Positions 16,493-24,580 of a stretch of 27,278 bases of DNA are shown piece by piece. A program made the translations under genes and the position numbers. This DNA comes from an uncultured Streptococcus sp. Lineage in GTDB: Bacteria; Bacillota; Bacilli; Lactobacillales; Streptococcaceae. The notes below the pieces were generated by a model, which was not told the origin of the DNA, did no database searches, and worked only from the letters and a program-made list of their open reading frames with translations. Numbering within the stretch: position 1 is the first letter of the stretch; each line of letters begins with the position of its first letter. The DNA is taken from assembly GCA_934215455.1 (NCBI GenBank), contig CAKPZX010000022.1:1-27278 (forward strand). Reading direction: 5' to 3'.

Positions 16493-16498
16493 TTTTTT
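16441..16498 (+). terminator. Intrinsic terminator formed by the repeat
   Basis: The second repeat hairpin (GTGGGAC...GTCCCAC, 16441-16488) is followed by TCTCTTTTTT on the plus strand. It would end the truB-ribF transcript. Confidence 0.75.
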
Positions 16499-16580
16499 CG
16501 GGCCTCTTCTTGGGAAAAATGAAAGGGATTTCTTTTTTCCACTAAAATTCAGAAAAATCGCCTAGAAATCAAAAAAGCGC

Positions 16581-16609
16581 TTTTCAAGCACCTATTTTTT
16601 TTGTATAAT
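16581..16609 (+). promoter_or_regulatory. Promoter for spx, with overlapping palindrome
   Basis: TTTTCA (16581-16586), 17 bp, TATAAT (16604-16609). The perfect palindrome AAAAGCGCTTTT (16573-16584) overlaps the -35 and could be an operator; no known regulator is assigned. The leader to the ATG is about 32 nt. Confidence 0.6.
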
Positions 16610-16648
16610 AGAGTCAGATAGTTATATATAAAAAAAGAAGTGAACCAC

Positions 16649-17050
16649 ATGATTACATTATTTTTATCGCCGAGTTGTACATCATGTCGAAAAGCTCGGG
16701 CTTGGTTAAAAAAGCACGATGTTCCATTTAAAGAACACAATATTATGACAAGTCCTTTGAGCAAACAGGAGTTGACAAGTATATTGGCCTTGACCGAAAA
16801 CGGAACAGACGACATTATTTCAACTCGTTCAAAAATTTTTCAAAAATTGGATGTTGATGTTGAAGATTTATCCATCTCAGCCTTGATCCGTCTGATTGAG
16901 GAAAATCCAAGTCTCTTGCGGAGACCCATTATTTTAGATAACAAACGCATGCAGATTGGCTTTAACGAAGATGAAATTCGGGCCTTCTTGCCACGGAGTT
17001 ATCGCAAACAAGAGTTACGCTCTGCCACTCTAAGAGCAGAAATAAACTAA
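16649..17050 (+). CDS. spxA: Spx family transcriptional regulator (SpxA1-like)
   Basis: A 133-aa Spx/ArsC-fold protein that binds the RNA polymerase alpha C-terminal domain and reprograms transcription under thiol and oxidative stress. The redox switch C10-T-S-C13 is intact in [13 protein letters not shown], and [22 protein letters not shown] and the rest of the core are typical. Streptococci have two paralogues. The sequence is close to Bacillus Spx, and the neighbourhood (truB-ribF, UPF0223, IMPase) suggests SpxA1 rather than the SpxA2 found near ruvX, from memory. The ATG at 16649 is chosen over an in-frame GTG at 16640, because AAAAAGAAG (16632-16640) then serves as ribosome site and the protein begins [10 protein letters not shown] like its relatives. 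It heads a four-gene cluster. Confidence 0.9.
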   Translation: MITLFLSPSCTSCRKARAWLKKHDVPFKEHNIMTSPLSKQELTSILALTENGTDDIISTRSKIFQKLDVDVEDLSISALIRLIEENPSLLRRPIILDNKRMQIGFNEDEIRAFLPRSYRKQELRSATLRAEIN

Positions 17051-17062
17051 GAAGTATGTCGA

Positions 17063-17341
17063 ATGCAAAAAAATTATAGTTACCCACTGGACTTATCGTG
17101 GAGCACTGAAGAGCTTGCTTCAGTGCTTTCTTTTTTCAATAAAGTTGAAGAAGCCTATGAAAGTAAGGTAGAGGCCAAAGAATACATGGAAGCCTACCGC
17201 GCTTTTAAGAAGGTCGTGCCTAGTATCGGAGAAGAAAAGCGTCTTGGACGGGAGTTCGAAGAAGTGAGCGGTTATTCTCTCTATCGTGCGACCCAGGCTG
17301 CAAAGCAAAAAGAGGAAGGATGGTTTTCTCTTGAAGAATAA
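17063..17341 (+). CDS. UPF0223 family protein
   Basis: A 92-aa soluble, helical protein of the UPF0223 family (B. subtilis YktA-like), with the conserved [32 protein letters not shown] and SGYSLYRA blocks. No function is established that I know of. TAAGAAG (17048-17054) precedes the ATG. It begins 12 nt after spx and its end overlaps the next gene by 11 bp, so it belongs to the spx operon. Codons 14 to 25 form a perfect 10-bp hairpin followed by TTCTTTTTT (17102-17136), a textbook terminator inside the gene. Confidence 0.88.
   Translation: MQKNYSYPLDLSWSTEELASVLSFFNKVEEAYESKVEAKEYMEAYRAFKKVVPSIGEEKRLGREFEEVSGYSLYRATQAAKQKEEGWFSLEE
17102..17136 (+). terminator. Intragenic intrinsic terminator/attenuator in UPF0223
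   Basis: AGCACTGAAG (17102-17111), AGCTTG loop, CTTCAGTGCT (17118-17127), then TTCTTTTTT (17128-17136). The stem is perfect and the T-tract ends 74 bases into the UPF0223 coding frame. In naked RNA it should stop transcription just after spx; ribosomes translating UPF0223 would disrupt it. Confidence 0.7.
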
Positions 17342-18101
17342 ATTAGAGTTTGCCAAACAAATCGTTTTAGAGGCTGGAGACTACTTGCGTCTTCATCTCC
17401 ATGATGACTTGATGATCTCAAAAAAGACGGGGCCGACAGATTTAGTCACCCAGATGGACCAACAGGTTCAAAAGGATTTGGTTGAAAAAATCACACATCG
17501 CTACCCAGATGATCGGATTTTTGCGGAGGAAGATGGCCTTCGTTCACCGATTTCAGAAGGTTCTGTTTGGGTGATTGATCCCATTGATGGGACCAATAAT
17601 TTTGTGACCCAAAAGGAAGATTTTGCGGTGATGGTGGCCTATTTTGAAAACGGAATTGGTCAGTTTGGCCTGATCTACGATGTGATGCGGGATCACCTTT
17701 TTTACGGGGGTGGAGAATTCCCTGTTTATCGAAATGAGGTTGAACTAACCCCTTTTGTGGACCAACCTCTAGAAAACTTTTTGATTGCTTCAAATGTTGG
17801 CATGCTTGAGAAAAATGACTGGGGCATGGCAGATCTTGGTATGGATTCTCTTGGCATTCGGGTCTACGGAAGTGCCGGTATTAGTTTTTCAAAAATTCTC
17901 TCAGGTGGGATTCTAGCTTATTTTAGCTACATCTGGCCCTGGGATTATGCCGCAGCTGCGATCATGGGCGAACAGTTGGGCTATACCGTTTTAAATCTAA
18001 ATGGAGATAAACCTAATTACCAGTCAGTGGAACCCATTATGATGGTTCCAAAAGTGAAGTTAACAGAAATTCAAACCTATCTTAAGAAAGGGAGAAGTTA
18101 A
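17331..18101 (+). CDS. Inositol monophosphatase family protein
   Basis: A 256-aa Mg2+-dependent, Li+-sensitive-type phosphatase fold. The metal-binding motifs are [16 protein letters not shown] (DPxDGT) and the C-terminal [16 protein letters not shown] (WDxxA). The substrate in streptococci is uncertain: inositol phosphate, 3'-phosphoadenosine nucleotides and NADP are all used by family members. The frame is open from 17286, inside UPF0223, but family N-termini align with [13 protein letters not shown], so the start is taken as TTG 17331, with AGAGGAAGG at 17311-17319. That overlaps the UPF0223 stop by 11 bp and suggests translational coupling. rsmF starts at the very next base after its stop. 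Confidence 0.85.
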   Translation: MKNKLEFAKQIVLEAGDYLRLHLHDDLMISKKTGPTDLVTQMDQQVQKDLVEKITHRYPDDRIFAEEDGLRSPISEGSVWVIDPIDGTNNFVTQKEDFAVMVAYFENGIGQFGLIYDVMRDHLFYGGGEFPVYRNEVELTPFVDQPLENFLIASNVGMLEKNDWGMADLGMDSLGIRVYGSAGISFSKILSGGILAYFSYIWPWDYAAAAIMGEQLGYTVLNLNGDKPNYQSVEPIMMVPKVKLTEIQTYLKKGRS

Positions 18102-19406
18102 ATGAATTTTCCCAATGGTTTTAAAGAAAAATACCAGCATCTTCTAGGTGAGGATGCTGCTGCTTTTTTTGCGACCTTTGAGCAAGAAGCAGTATCGGCC
18201 TTTCGGACTAATCCCTTGAAAGAAGCGCAAAAATCATTTGATGATCCGATACCCAATACCCCTTGGGGCCATTATGGAAAGGTCTCAGGTAAATCCATCG
18301 AACACGCAACGGGCTTGGTCTATTCGCAAGAGCCAGCAGCTCAGATAGTGGCCCAAGTCGCCCAGCCGAAACCAGGGATGAAGGTCTTGGACTTAGCGGC
18401 AGCTCCTGGAGGAAAGACCACCCAACTCTTGTCTTATTTGGATAATCAGGGACTCTTGGTCTCCAATGAAATCCACAAGGGACGCTCGAAAATTCTCGTA
18501 GAGAATGTCGAACGCTTTGGTGCGCGAAATGTGCTGGTAACCAATGAGTCTGCCGATCGTCTGGCCAAAGTTTTCTCCGGCTTTTTTGATCTGATTGTAC
18601 TAGACGCCCCGTGTTCAGGTGAGGGGATGTTTCGTAAGCAACCTGATGCCATGGACTATTGGTCCATTGATTATCCTCGAGAGTGCAGTCTCCTTCAAAG
18701 AGAGATTCTAGAGGATGCTCTCAAGATGTTGGTTCCAGGTGGTTCCTTGGTTTATTCAACCTGTACCTGGGCTCCAGAGGAAAATGAAGAGGTCGTATCC
18801 TGGCTTTTGGAAAACTATGATCTGGAGCTGGAAACGATCGAGAAGATCAATGGTATGGCAGAAGGCATTGACCATCCAGAAACGGCGCGCATGTATCCTC
18901 ATCTCTTTAAAGGGGAGGGACAATTTGTTGCTAAGTTCCGTTATCTAGGAGAGAATCGTCCTGCCAAAATCCCTTCCAAAATGGACCAATTATCTGCGGA
19001 GCAAAAGAAATGGTGGCAGGAGTTTTCTAAGAAACACTTGAAGATCACTCTAGAAGGTGTCCTCGAAACTTTTGGAGATGAACTCTACTTGGTTCCACTT
19101 GGTTTACCAGATTTGCGAAAAGTAAAAATTGCCCGAAATGGCTTGCACCTAGGGACCTTCAAGAAAAATCGATTTGAACCTAGTTTTGCCCTTGGTCTAG
19201 CATTGAGACCGAGTGAAGTCAAAGAGTCCGTTTCGATCACGCCTGAGGACTTTGTTCATTATGTGGCGGGAGAGACGGTCCAATTGAGGGAAACGCATCC
19301 AAATGGATGGTACCAGGTCCTGGTTGAAGGCAATGGTTTGGGCTTTGCCAAAGTGACCGGACAGACCCTGAAAAATTTCTATCCAAAGGGGCTTCGTTTT
19401 AGGTAA
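18102..19406 (+). CDS. rsmF: 16S rRNA (cytosine-C5) methyltransferase, RsmF/YebU type
   Basis: A 434-aa RsmB/NOL1/NOP2/Sun-family enzyme that adds a 5-methyl group to cytosine in rRNA using S-adenosylmethionine. The SAM site is LDLAAAPGGKTTQLL. The two cysteines of the mechanism are in DAPCSGEGMFRK (motif IV) and STCTWAPEENE (motif VI). The C-terminal third (about 300-434) carries the RsmF-type substrate-recognition region ending in a PUA-like segment (ETVQLRE...NGLGFAKVTG). The exact target base is not shown by the sequence. The ATG at 18102 abuts the upstream stop, with GAAAGGGAG as ribosome site. It is the last gene of the spx cluster; pstS follows 107 bp later with its own promoter. Confidence 0.9.
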   Translation: MNFPNGFKEKYQHLLGEDAAAFFATFEQEAVSAFRTNPLKEAQKSFDDPIPNTPWGHYGKVSGKSIEHATGLVYSQEPAAQIVAQVAQPKPGMKVLDLAAAPGGKTTQLLSYLDNQGLLVSNEIHKGRSKILVENVERFGARNVLVTNESADRLAKVFSGFFDLIVLDAPCSGEGMFRKQPDAMDYWSIDYPRECSLLQREILEDALKMLVPGGSLVYSTCTWAPEENEEVVSWLLENYDLELETIEKINGMAEGIDHPETARMYPHLFKGEGQFVAKFRYLGENRPAKIPSKMDQLSAEQKKWWQEFSKKHLKITLEGVLETFGDELYLVPLGLPDLRKVKIARNGLHLGTFKKNRFEPSFALGLALRPSEVKESVSITPEDFVHYVAGETVQLRETHPNGWYQVLVEGNGLGFAKVTGQTLKNFYPKGLRFR

Positions 19407-19411
19407 AATGC

Positions 19412-19440
19412 TGGGCAAAGAACCCGTTCTATGATATAGT
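19412..19440 (+). promoter_or_regulatory. Promoter for the pst operon
   Basis: TGGGCA (19412-19417), 17 bp, TATAGT (19435-19440) with an extended TG at 19432-19433. Downstream, in the leader, are a long T/A-rich inverted repeat (about 19447-19471, GTTTTTTTGAAAAAAAC core) and a tandem 8-bp repeat GTGAAATA at 19483-19498 directly before the ribosome site. No clear Pho box is seen. Confidence 0.6.
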
Positions 19441-19513
19441 GGAAGTACAGGTTTTTTTGAAAAAAACTTGTCAAAATCATAAGTGAAATAGTGAAATATC
19501 AAGGAGACATGAT

Positions 19514-20380
19514 TTGAAAAAGTCTAAAAAGCTGATCCTAGGACTAGCAACGATCGCATTAGCAGGAAGTTTATCTGCTTGTGCTTCTTGGATCGATCGC
19601 GGAGAATCCATCACTGCTGTCGGATCGACTGCCTTACAACCCTTGGTTGAAGGAGTAGTAGATCGCTACATTGAAGAACATCCTGGTAAGATTGTGAATG
19701 TACAAGGAGGAGGTTCTGGTACAGGACTTTCACAAGTTCAATCAGGCGCTGTAGATATCGGAAATAGTGACCTGTTTGCGGAGGAAAAATCTGGAATTGA
19801 TGCTTCTAGTCTGGTCGATCACCAGGTAGCCGTAGCAGGGACAGCCATCATTGCCAATAAAAATATCTCAGTAGATAATTTGACAACAGAGCAATTGCGA
19901 AAGATCTTTACGGGTGAATATACCAACTGGAAGCAATTGGGAGGTCCAGATCTTGAAATCACGATTGTGAACCGTGCAGTTGGTTCTGGTAGCCGTGCTG
20001 TCTTTGATGCCATTATCATGGATGGCAAACAACCCAAGCAGGCCCAAGAGCAAGACTCTAATGGAATGGTGAAAAACATCGTTTCTCAAACGCCAGGAGC
20101 CATCTCTTATCTAGCCTTTACCTACTTGGATAGCAGTGTCAAAACCATGAAGCTTAATGGCTATCAACCAACCAAAGCTAATGTCGTCAACAATAACTGG
20201 CCAATCTGGTCCTACGAACACATGTATACTAAGGGAAAACCCAATGAGTTGTCTAAAAAATTCATTGACTACATGATGACCGATGAGATCCAGCAAAAGG
20301 TTGTTGGTAAGATGGGCTATATCCCAATCAATGATATGAAAGTCACCCGTGATTTAAAAGGGAATGTGACAAAAAAATAA
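19514..20380 (+). CDS. pstS: Phosphate ABC transporter substrate-binding lipoprotein
   Basis: A 288-aa extracellular phosphate-binding lipoprotein. The signal peptide (KKSKK, a hydrophobic stretch, lipobox LSAC) gives lipidated Cys23. The phosphate-binding motifs are [27 protein letters not shown] and [13 protein letters not shown]. It hands phosphate to PstC/PstA. The start is TTG 19514, 7 nt after AAGGAG; the nearby ATG at 19509 is in another frame and runs into a stop at once. It is first in a six-gene operon. Adjacent rsmF matches the second of the two pneumococcal pst loci (Pst2), as I recall it. No PnpR/PnpS-type two-component genes lie next to it. Confidence 0.96.
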   Translation: MKKSKKLILGLATIALAGSLSACASWIDRGESITAVGSTALQPLVEGVVDRYIEEHPGKIVNVQGGGSGTGLSQVQSGAVDIGNSDLFAEEKSGIDASSLVDHQVAVAGTAIIANKNISVDNLTTEQLRKIFTGEYTNWKQLGGPDLEITIVNRAVGSGSRAVFDAIIMDGKQPKQAQEQDSNGMVKNIVSQTPGAISYLAFTYLDSSVKTMKLNGYQPTKANVVNNNWPIWSYEHMYTKGKPNELSKKFIDYMMTDEIQQKVVGKMGYIPINDMKVTRDLKGNVTKK

Positions 20381-20396
20381 AAGAATTAGGTAAAAA

Positions 20397-21308
20397 ATGA
20401 ACGAAGTAGCAAAAAAAATGCTGACGAAATCAAAAAACTCCCGCCTAGAAAAATTTGGGAAAACCATTACTTTTTTATGTATGAGTTTGATTGTTGTCGT
20501 CGTTGCCATGATTTTGATTTTCGTGGCCCAAAAAGGTTTATCGACTTTCTTTGTCAATAAAGTCAATATCTTTAGTTTTCTATTTGGGAGTACTTGGAAT
20601 CCTGCTGCAAAGGAATTCGGAGCCCTACCCATGATTCTAGGTTCCTTTATTGTAACCTTGCTTTCTGCCCTCTTGGCAACGCCGTTTGCCATTGGTGCGG
20701 CAGTTTTCATGACAGAAGTCTCTCCTAAAGGAGCTCGTTTCTTGCAACCAGCCATTGAGCTCTTAGTGGGAATTCCTTCAGTTGTTTACGGATTTATTGG
20801 CCTTCAAGTCGTCGTCCCATTTACGCGTAGTCTCTTTGGAGGGACTGGTTTTGGGATTCTCTCAGGGGTCTTTGTCCTCTTTGTTATGATCCTGCCAACT
20901 GTCACCTTTATGACGACCGATAGCCTCCGAGCTGTGCCCCGTCATTACCGGGAAGCTAGTATGGCCATGGGTGCGACCCGCTGGCAAACCATTTGGCATG
21001 TCACGCTCAAGGCAGCCCGCTCAGGAATTTTTACAGCGGTTGTCTTTGGTATGGCGCGTGCCTTCGGGGAAGCCTTGGCGATCCAGATGGTAGTCGGAAA
21101 CTCGGCAGTGGTGCCAACCTCGCTCACAACACCAGCTTCCACCCTCACCTCTATTTTGACGATGGGAATTGGAAATACCGTCATGGGTACGGTCAATAAC
21201 AATGTCCTTTGGTCACTCGCCTTGGTATTGCTCCTCATGAGTCTTGCCTTTAACAGTGTGATTAAACTGATTACGAAAGAAAGAGGTAAGAAGAACTATG
21301 CACGCTAA
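20397..21308 (+). CDS. pstC: Phosphate ABC transporter permease PstC
   Basis: A 303-aa inner subunit with about six membrane helices: the first at residues 20-45, then others across 75-100, 115-150, 155-175, 225-250 and 270-290. The permease EAA loop is YREASMAMGATRWQTIWHVTLKAARSG. With PstA it forms the channel driven by PstB. It begins 16 nt after pstS with only a weak ribosome site (TTAGGT). The 3' end overlaps pstA by 11 bp, implying translational coupling. Confidence 0.95.
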   Translation: MNEVAKKMLTKSKNSRLEKFGKTITFLCMSLIVVVVAMILIFVAQKGLSTFFVNKVNIFSFLFGSTWNPAAKEFGALPMILGSFIVTLLSALLATPFAIGAAVFMTEVSPKGARFLQPAIELLVGIPSVVYGFIGLQVVVPFTRSLFGGTGFGILSGVFVLFVMILPTVTFMTTDSLRAVPRHYREASMAMGATRWQTIWHVTLKAARSGIFTAVVFGMARAFGEALAIQMVVGNSAVVPTSLTTPASTLTSILTMGIGNTVMGTVNNNVLWSLALVLLLMSLAFNSVIKLITKERGKKNYAR

Positions 21309-22182
21309 ACGAATGGATAAAATTGCCACAGGAGTGCTGTATGCTATTTCAGGGATCATCGTTGCGATTCTTGCCTCATTGATCCTTTATATCTTGGTCC
21401 GTGGCTTGCCCCATGTATCTTGGCACTTCTTGACTGGGAAATCTTCTTCTTACCAAGCAGGAGGAGGGATCGGAATTCAATTGTATAATTCCTTCTTCCT
21501 CTTGGTCATTACCTTGGTGATTTCCTTCCCACTTTCTCTTGGAGCTGGGATTTACCTCTCTGAGTACGCTAAAAAAGGTCGCTTGACCAATTTGGTTCGG
21601 ACCTGTATTGAGATCTTGTCTTCTTTGCCATCTGTCGTTGTAGGTCTCTTTGGTTACTTGGTCTTCGTTGTCCAGTTCAAATACGGATTTTCGATCATTT
21701 CAGGGGCCTTGGCCTTGACTGTCTTTAACCTGCCACAGATGACCCGCAATATCGAAGATAGTTTGCAGCACGTCCACCATACGCAGCGCGAAGCAGGTCT
21801 AGCATTGGGCTTGTCTCGCTGGGAAACTGTGATCCATGTCGTGGTACCAGAAGCTCTTCCAAGTATTATCACTGGGGTCGTCTTAGCCTCAGGACGGATC
21901 TTTGGGGAAGCCGCTGCCTTGATCTATACAGCAGGTCAATCGGCTCCAGCTCTTGATTGGTCAAACTGGAATATCTTTAGTGTGACCAGCCCGATTTCGA
22001 TCTTCCGTCAGGCTGAAACCTTGGCTGTCCATATCTGGAAGGTCAACAGTGAAGGAACTATTCCAGACTCGATCGAAGTCTCAGCTGGTTCGGCCGCCGT
22101 TCTTTTGATCTTTATCTTGATCTTTAACTTTGGAGCCCGCAAACTCGGAAGTTACCTCCATAAAAAACTAACATCTGCTTAA
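21298..22182 (+). CDS. pstA: Phosphate ABC transporter permease PstA
   Basis: A 294-aa membrane permease, partner of PstC, with six predicted helices. The EAA loop is TQREAGLALGLSRWETVIHVVVPEALPSI, followed by the conserved ASGRIFGEAAALIYTAG. The ATG at 21298 lies inside the end of pstC, with AGAGGTAAG upstream. A later in-frame ATG (Met6) is possible but has no ribosome site. Confidence 0.95.
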   Translation: MHAKRMDKIATGVLYAISGIIVAILASLILYILVRGLPHVSWHFLTGKSSSYQAGGGIGIQLYNSFFLLVITLVISFPLSLGAGIYLSEYAKKGRLTNLVRTCIEILSSLPSVVVGLFGYLVFVVQFKYGFSIISGALALTVFNLPQMTRNIEDSLQHVHHTQREAGLALGLSRWETVIHVVVPEALPSIITGVVLASGRIFGEAAALIYTAGQSAPALDWSNWNIFSVTSPISIFRQAETLAVHIWKVNSEGTIPDSIEVSAGSAAVLLIFILIFNFGARKLGSYLHKKLTSA

Positions 22183-22192
22183 AGGAGAAGAA

Positions 22193-22996
22193 ATGTCAAA
22201 ATACAATTGGGATGAGAGACACATCATTACTTTTCCTGAAGAAAAGGTGGTCCTATCGACCAAAGATTTGCATGTCTATTATGGAACGAACGAGTCCATC
22301 AAAGGCGTTGACATGCAGTTTGAAAAGAATAAGATTACAGCCTTGATCGGTCCTTCAGGATCTGGGAAATCAACCTATCTCCGTAGTTTGAACCGGATGA
22401 ACGATACCATCGATATTGCGCGTGTAACGGGTGAAATTTGGTATGAAGGAATCGATGTCAATCGTCCAGATATCAATGTTTATGAAATGCGCAAGCACAT
22501 TGGGATGGTTTTCCAACGGCCCAATCCTTTTGCCAAATCGATTTATAAAAACATCACCTTCCCGCATGAACGTGCTGGGGTGAAAGACAAGAAGATCTTG
22601 GACGAATTGGTCGAAACTTCTTTGAAACAGGCAGCTCTATGGGATCAGGTCAAGGATGATCTTCATAAATCAGCCCTGACACTTTCAGGTGGTCAACAGC
22701 AACGACTCTGTATCGCCCGGGCTATCTCTGTGAAGCCAGATATCCTACTCATGGACGAGCCAGCTTCAGCACTTGATCCGATCGCAACAGCGCAGCTAGA
22801 AGAAACCATGCTTGAGTTGAAGAAGGATTATACCATTGTCATCGTGACCCATAGCATGCAACAAGCAGCCCGTGCTAGCGATTATACCGGTTTCTTCTAC
22901 CTTGGAAACCTCATCGAGTACGATAAGACTTCGAATATTTTCCAAAATGCGAAATTGCAATCGACCAACGATTATGTATCGGGTCACTTTGGATAA
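22193..22996 (+). CDS. pstB: Phosphate ABC transporter ATPase PstB, first paralogue
   Basis: A 267-aa nucleotide-binding subunit with all catalytic motifs: Walker [10 protein letters not shown] (from about residue 53), Q-loop GMVFQRPNPF, signature LSGGQQQR, Walker B ILLMDEPASALD and H-loop VTHSMQQAARASD (His220). A 20-residue N-terminal extension precedes the ABC core. AAAGGAG lies before the ATG. It is followed by a second pstB; the two probably form a heterodimer or alternative homodimers under PstCA, an arrangement usual in streptococci and lactobacilli. Confidence 0.95.
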   Translation: MSKYNWDERHIITFPEEKVVLSTKDLHVYYGTNESIKGVDMQFEKNKITALIGPSGSGKSTYLRSLNRMNDTIDIARVTGEIWYEGIDVNRPDINVYEMRKHIGMVFQRPNPFAKSIYKNITFPHERAGVKDKKILDELVETSLKQAALWDQVKDDLHKSALTLSGGQQQRLCIARAISVKPDILLMDEPASALDPIATAQLEETMLELKKDYTIVIVTHSMQQAARASDYTGFFYLGNLIEYDKTSNIFQNAKLQSTNDYVSGHFG

Positions 22997-23025
22997 AGTA
23001 AAATGACAACAAAAAGGAAAATAGA

Positions 23026-23784
23026 ATGACAGAACCAATTTTGCAAGTCAAGGACTTGTCGGTTTATTACAATAAAAAGAAGGCTCTAAATAGCGTCTCC
23101 TTGGACTTTGCTCCAAAAGAGATTACAGCCTTGATTGGTCCTTCAGGATCAGGGAAATCTACCCTTTTAAAAGCCATTAACCGCATGGGTGACCTCAACC
23201 ATGAGGTCACCACCACAGGAACCATCCTCTACAATGGACATAATATCTATGGACCACGGACCGATACGGTCGAATTGCGTAAGGAAATCGGAATGGTCTT
23301 CCAACAGCCCAATCCTTTCCCAATGTCCATTTATGATAATGTGACCTATGGATTGATGATTAATGGTGTCAAGGACAAGGCTGTCTTGGATGAAGCAGTT
23401 GAAACCTCTTTGAAACGCGCGTCCATCTGGGATGAAGTCAAGGATCGCCTGCATGATTCGGCTATTGGACTTTCCGGTGGTCAGCAGCAGCGGGTCTGTG
23501 TGGCGCGGGTTCTTGCGACCAGTCCAAAGATTATTCTTTTGGATGAGCCAACTTCAGCGCTGGACCCAATTTCAGCTGGCAAGATTGAAGAAACCTTGTA
23601 TGGACTAAAAGACCGCTACACTATGCTCTTGGTGACACGTTCCATGCAACAAGCAAGTCGGATTTCCGATAAAACAGCCTTTTTCTTGGATGGGGATTTG
23701 ATCGAGTACAATGACACCAATGAAATGTTCTTGAACCCAGCTAAGAAAGAAACAGAAGACTATGTCTCTGGTAAATTTGGATAG
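23026..23784 (+). CDS. pstB: Phosphate ABC transporter ATPase PstB, second paralogue
   Basis: A 252-aa PstB with intact Walker A (GPSGSGKST), Q-loop ([10 protein letters not shown]), signature (LSGGQQQR) and Walker B ([12 protein letters not shown]). The H-loop histidine is replaced by Arg205 in [15 protein letters not shown]. In most ABC ATPases this His contacts the ATP gamma-phosphate, so this site may be weak in hydrolysis and act mainly with the first PstB. It lacks the N-terminal extension of its neighbour. AAAAGGAAAA before the ATG serves as ribosome site, 29 nt after the previous stop. Confidence 0.95.
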   Translation: MTEPILQVKDLSVYYNKKKALNSVSLDFAPKEITALIGPSGSGKSTLLKAINRMGDLNHEVTTTGTILYNGHNIYGPRTDTVELRKEIGMVFQQPNPFPMSIYDNVTYGLMINGVKDKAVLDEAVETSLKRASIWDEVKDRLHDSAIGLSGGQQQRVCVARVLATSPKIILLDEPTSALDPISAGKIEETLYGLKDRYTMLLVTRSMQQASRISDKTAFFLDGDLIEYNDTNEMFLNPAKKETEDYVSGKFG

Positions 23785-23796
23785 GAAGAAAATAAA

Positions 23797-24450
23797 ATGT
23801 TACGAGTTCAATTTGAAGAAGATTTAGAGAAGTTGCATAACCAGTTTTATGCAATGGGAAATGAAGTGTTGAGTCAGATCAACCGTACAGTTCGTGCTTT
23901 CGTGACCCATGACCGTGAATTGGCCCGTCAGGTCATTGAAGATGATGCGGAGATCAACGAATACGAAGTGAAGTTAGAGCGTAAGTCTTTTGAGATTATC
24001 GCCCTTCAACAGCCGGTTTCACAAGACCTTCGTGTCGTGATGACTGTCTTAAAAGCAGTTTCTGATTTGGAGCGGATGGGGGACCACGCAGTATCAATTG
24101 CCAAGGCAACGATTCGCATGAAAGGGGAAGTCCGTATCCAATCTGTTGAGGAAGAAATCAGCAAGATGGGCCGTGAAGTCAAAGATTTTGTCGAAGCGAC
24201 ACTAGATGTTTACCTCAAAGGCGATGTGGATTTGGCCTATGAAGTTGCTTCACGAGATGAAGTCATCAACCATTACTTCGATAGCATCCAAGAATTAGCA
24301 ACAGAAGAAATTCGGAAAAATCCAGAGTCTATCGTGACTGGTCGTGATTATTTCCAAGTGATCAACTTTTTGGAACGCATCGGAGATTATGCAAAAAATA
24401 TCTGTGAATGGGTAGTTTACTTTGAAACAGGTAAAATTATCGAAATGTAA
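23797..24450 (+). CDS. phoU: Phosphate transport regulator PhoU
   Basis: A 217-aa all-helical protein with two tandem three-helix PhoU domains (about 10-105 and 115-205). The acidic metal-binding faces are ERMGDHAVSIAK and ERIGDYAKNICE. It dampens Pst uptake and, where present, PhoR-type signalling. GGAAGAAAA lies before the ATG. It is the last gene of the operon, 12 nt after the second pstB, and a terminator follows. Confidence 0.95.
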   Translation: MLRVQFEEDLEKLHNQFYAMGNEVLSQINRTVRAFVTHDRELARQVIEDDAEINEYEVKLERKSFEIIALQQPVSQDLRVVMTVLKAVSDLERMGDHAVSIAKATIRMKGEVRIQSVEEEISKMGREVKDFVEATLDVYLKGDVDLAYEVASRDEVINHYFDSIQELATEEIRKNPESIVTGRDYFQVINFLERIGDYAKNICEWVVYFETGKIIEM

Positions 24451-24473
24451 GATCATGGAGTCTTTTCGATCTC

Positions 24474-24505
24474 AGACAGGCATTGTCATGCTTGTCTTTT
24501 CTTTT
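24474..24505 (+). terminator. Intrinsic terminator of the pst operon
   Basis: AGACAGGCAT (24474-24483), TGTC loop, ATGCTTGTCT (24488-24497; one G.T pair), then TTTCTTTT. Confidence 0.88.
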
Positions 24506-24517
24506 ATCCCAACTTTG

Positions 24518-24526
24518 TGATAAAAT
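24518..24526 (+). promoter_or_regulatory. Extended -10 promoter for pepN
   Basis: TGATAAAAT with TAAAAT at 24521-24526, about 55 nt before the ATG. The -35 region overlaps the tail of the pst terminator and is poor. Confidence 0.6.
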
Positions 24527-24580
24527 AGTTTTATTAGGGCTTTTGATTGGAAAAGCGTAAAACATTTAAAGGAGGAAATT

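Larger units (their letters stand above)
16340..16648. other. Gene-free stretch between ribF and spx
   Basis: These 309 bases are filled by the structured repeat (16352-16492), its terminator to 16498, an AT-rich spacer (16499-16572) with no feature I can name, a 12-bp perfect palindrome AAAAGCGCTTTT (16573-16584), and the spx promoter. No protein-coding ORF is supported. Confidence 0.7.

Noticed and set aside
19441..19513. Pho box for a PhoP/PnpR-type regulator upstream of pstS
   Set aside because: No spaced TTAACA- or CTGTCA-like direct repeats; only TTGTCA once and a GTGAAATA tandem repeat, too weak to call.
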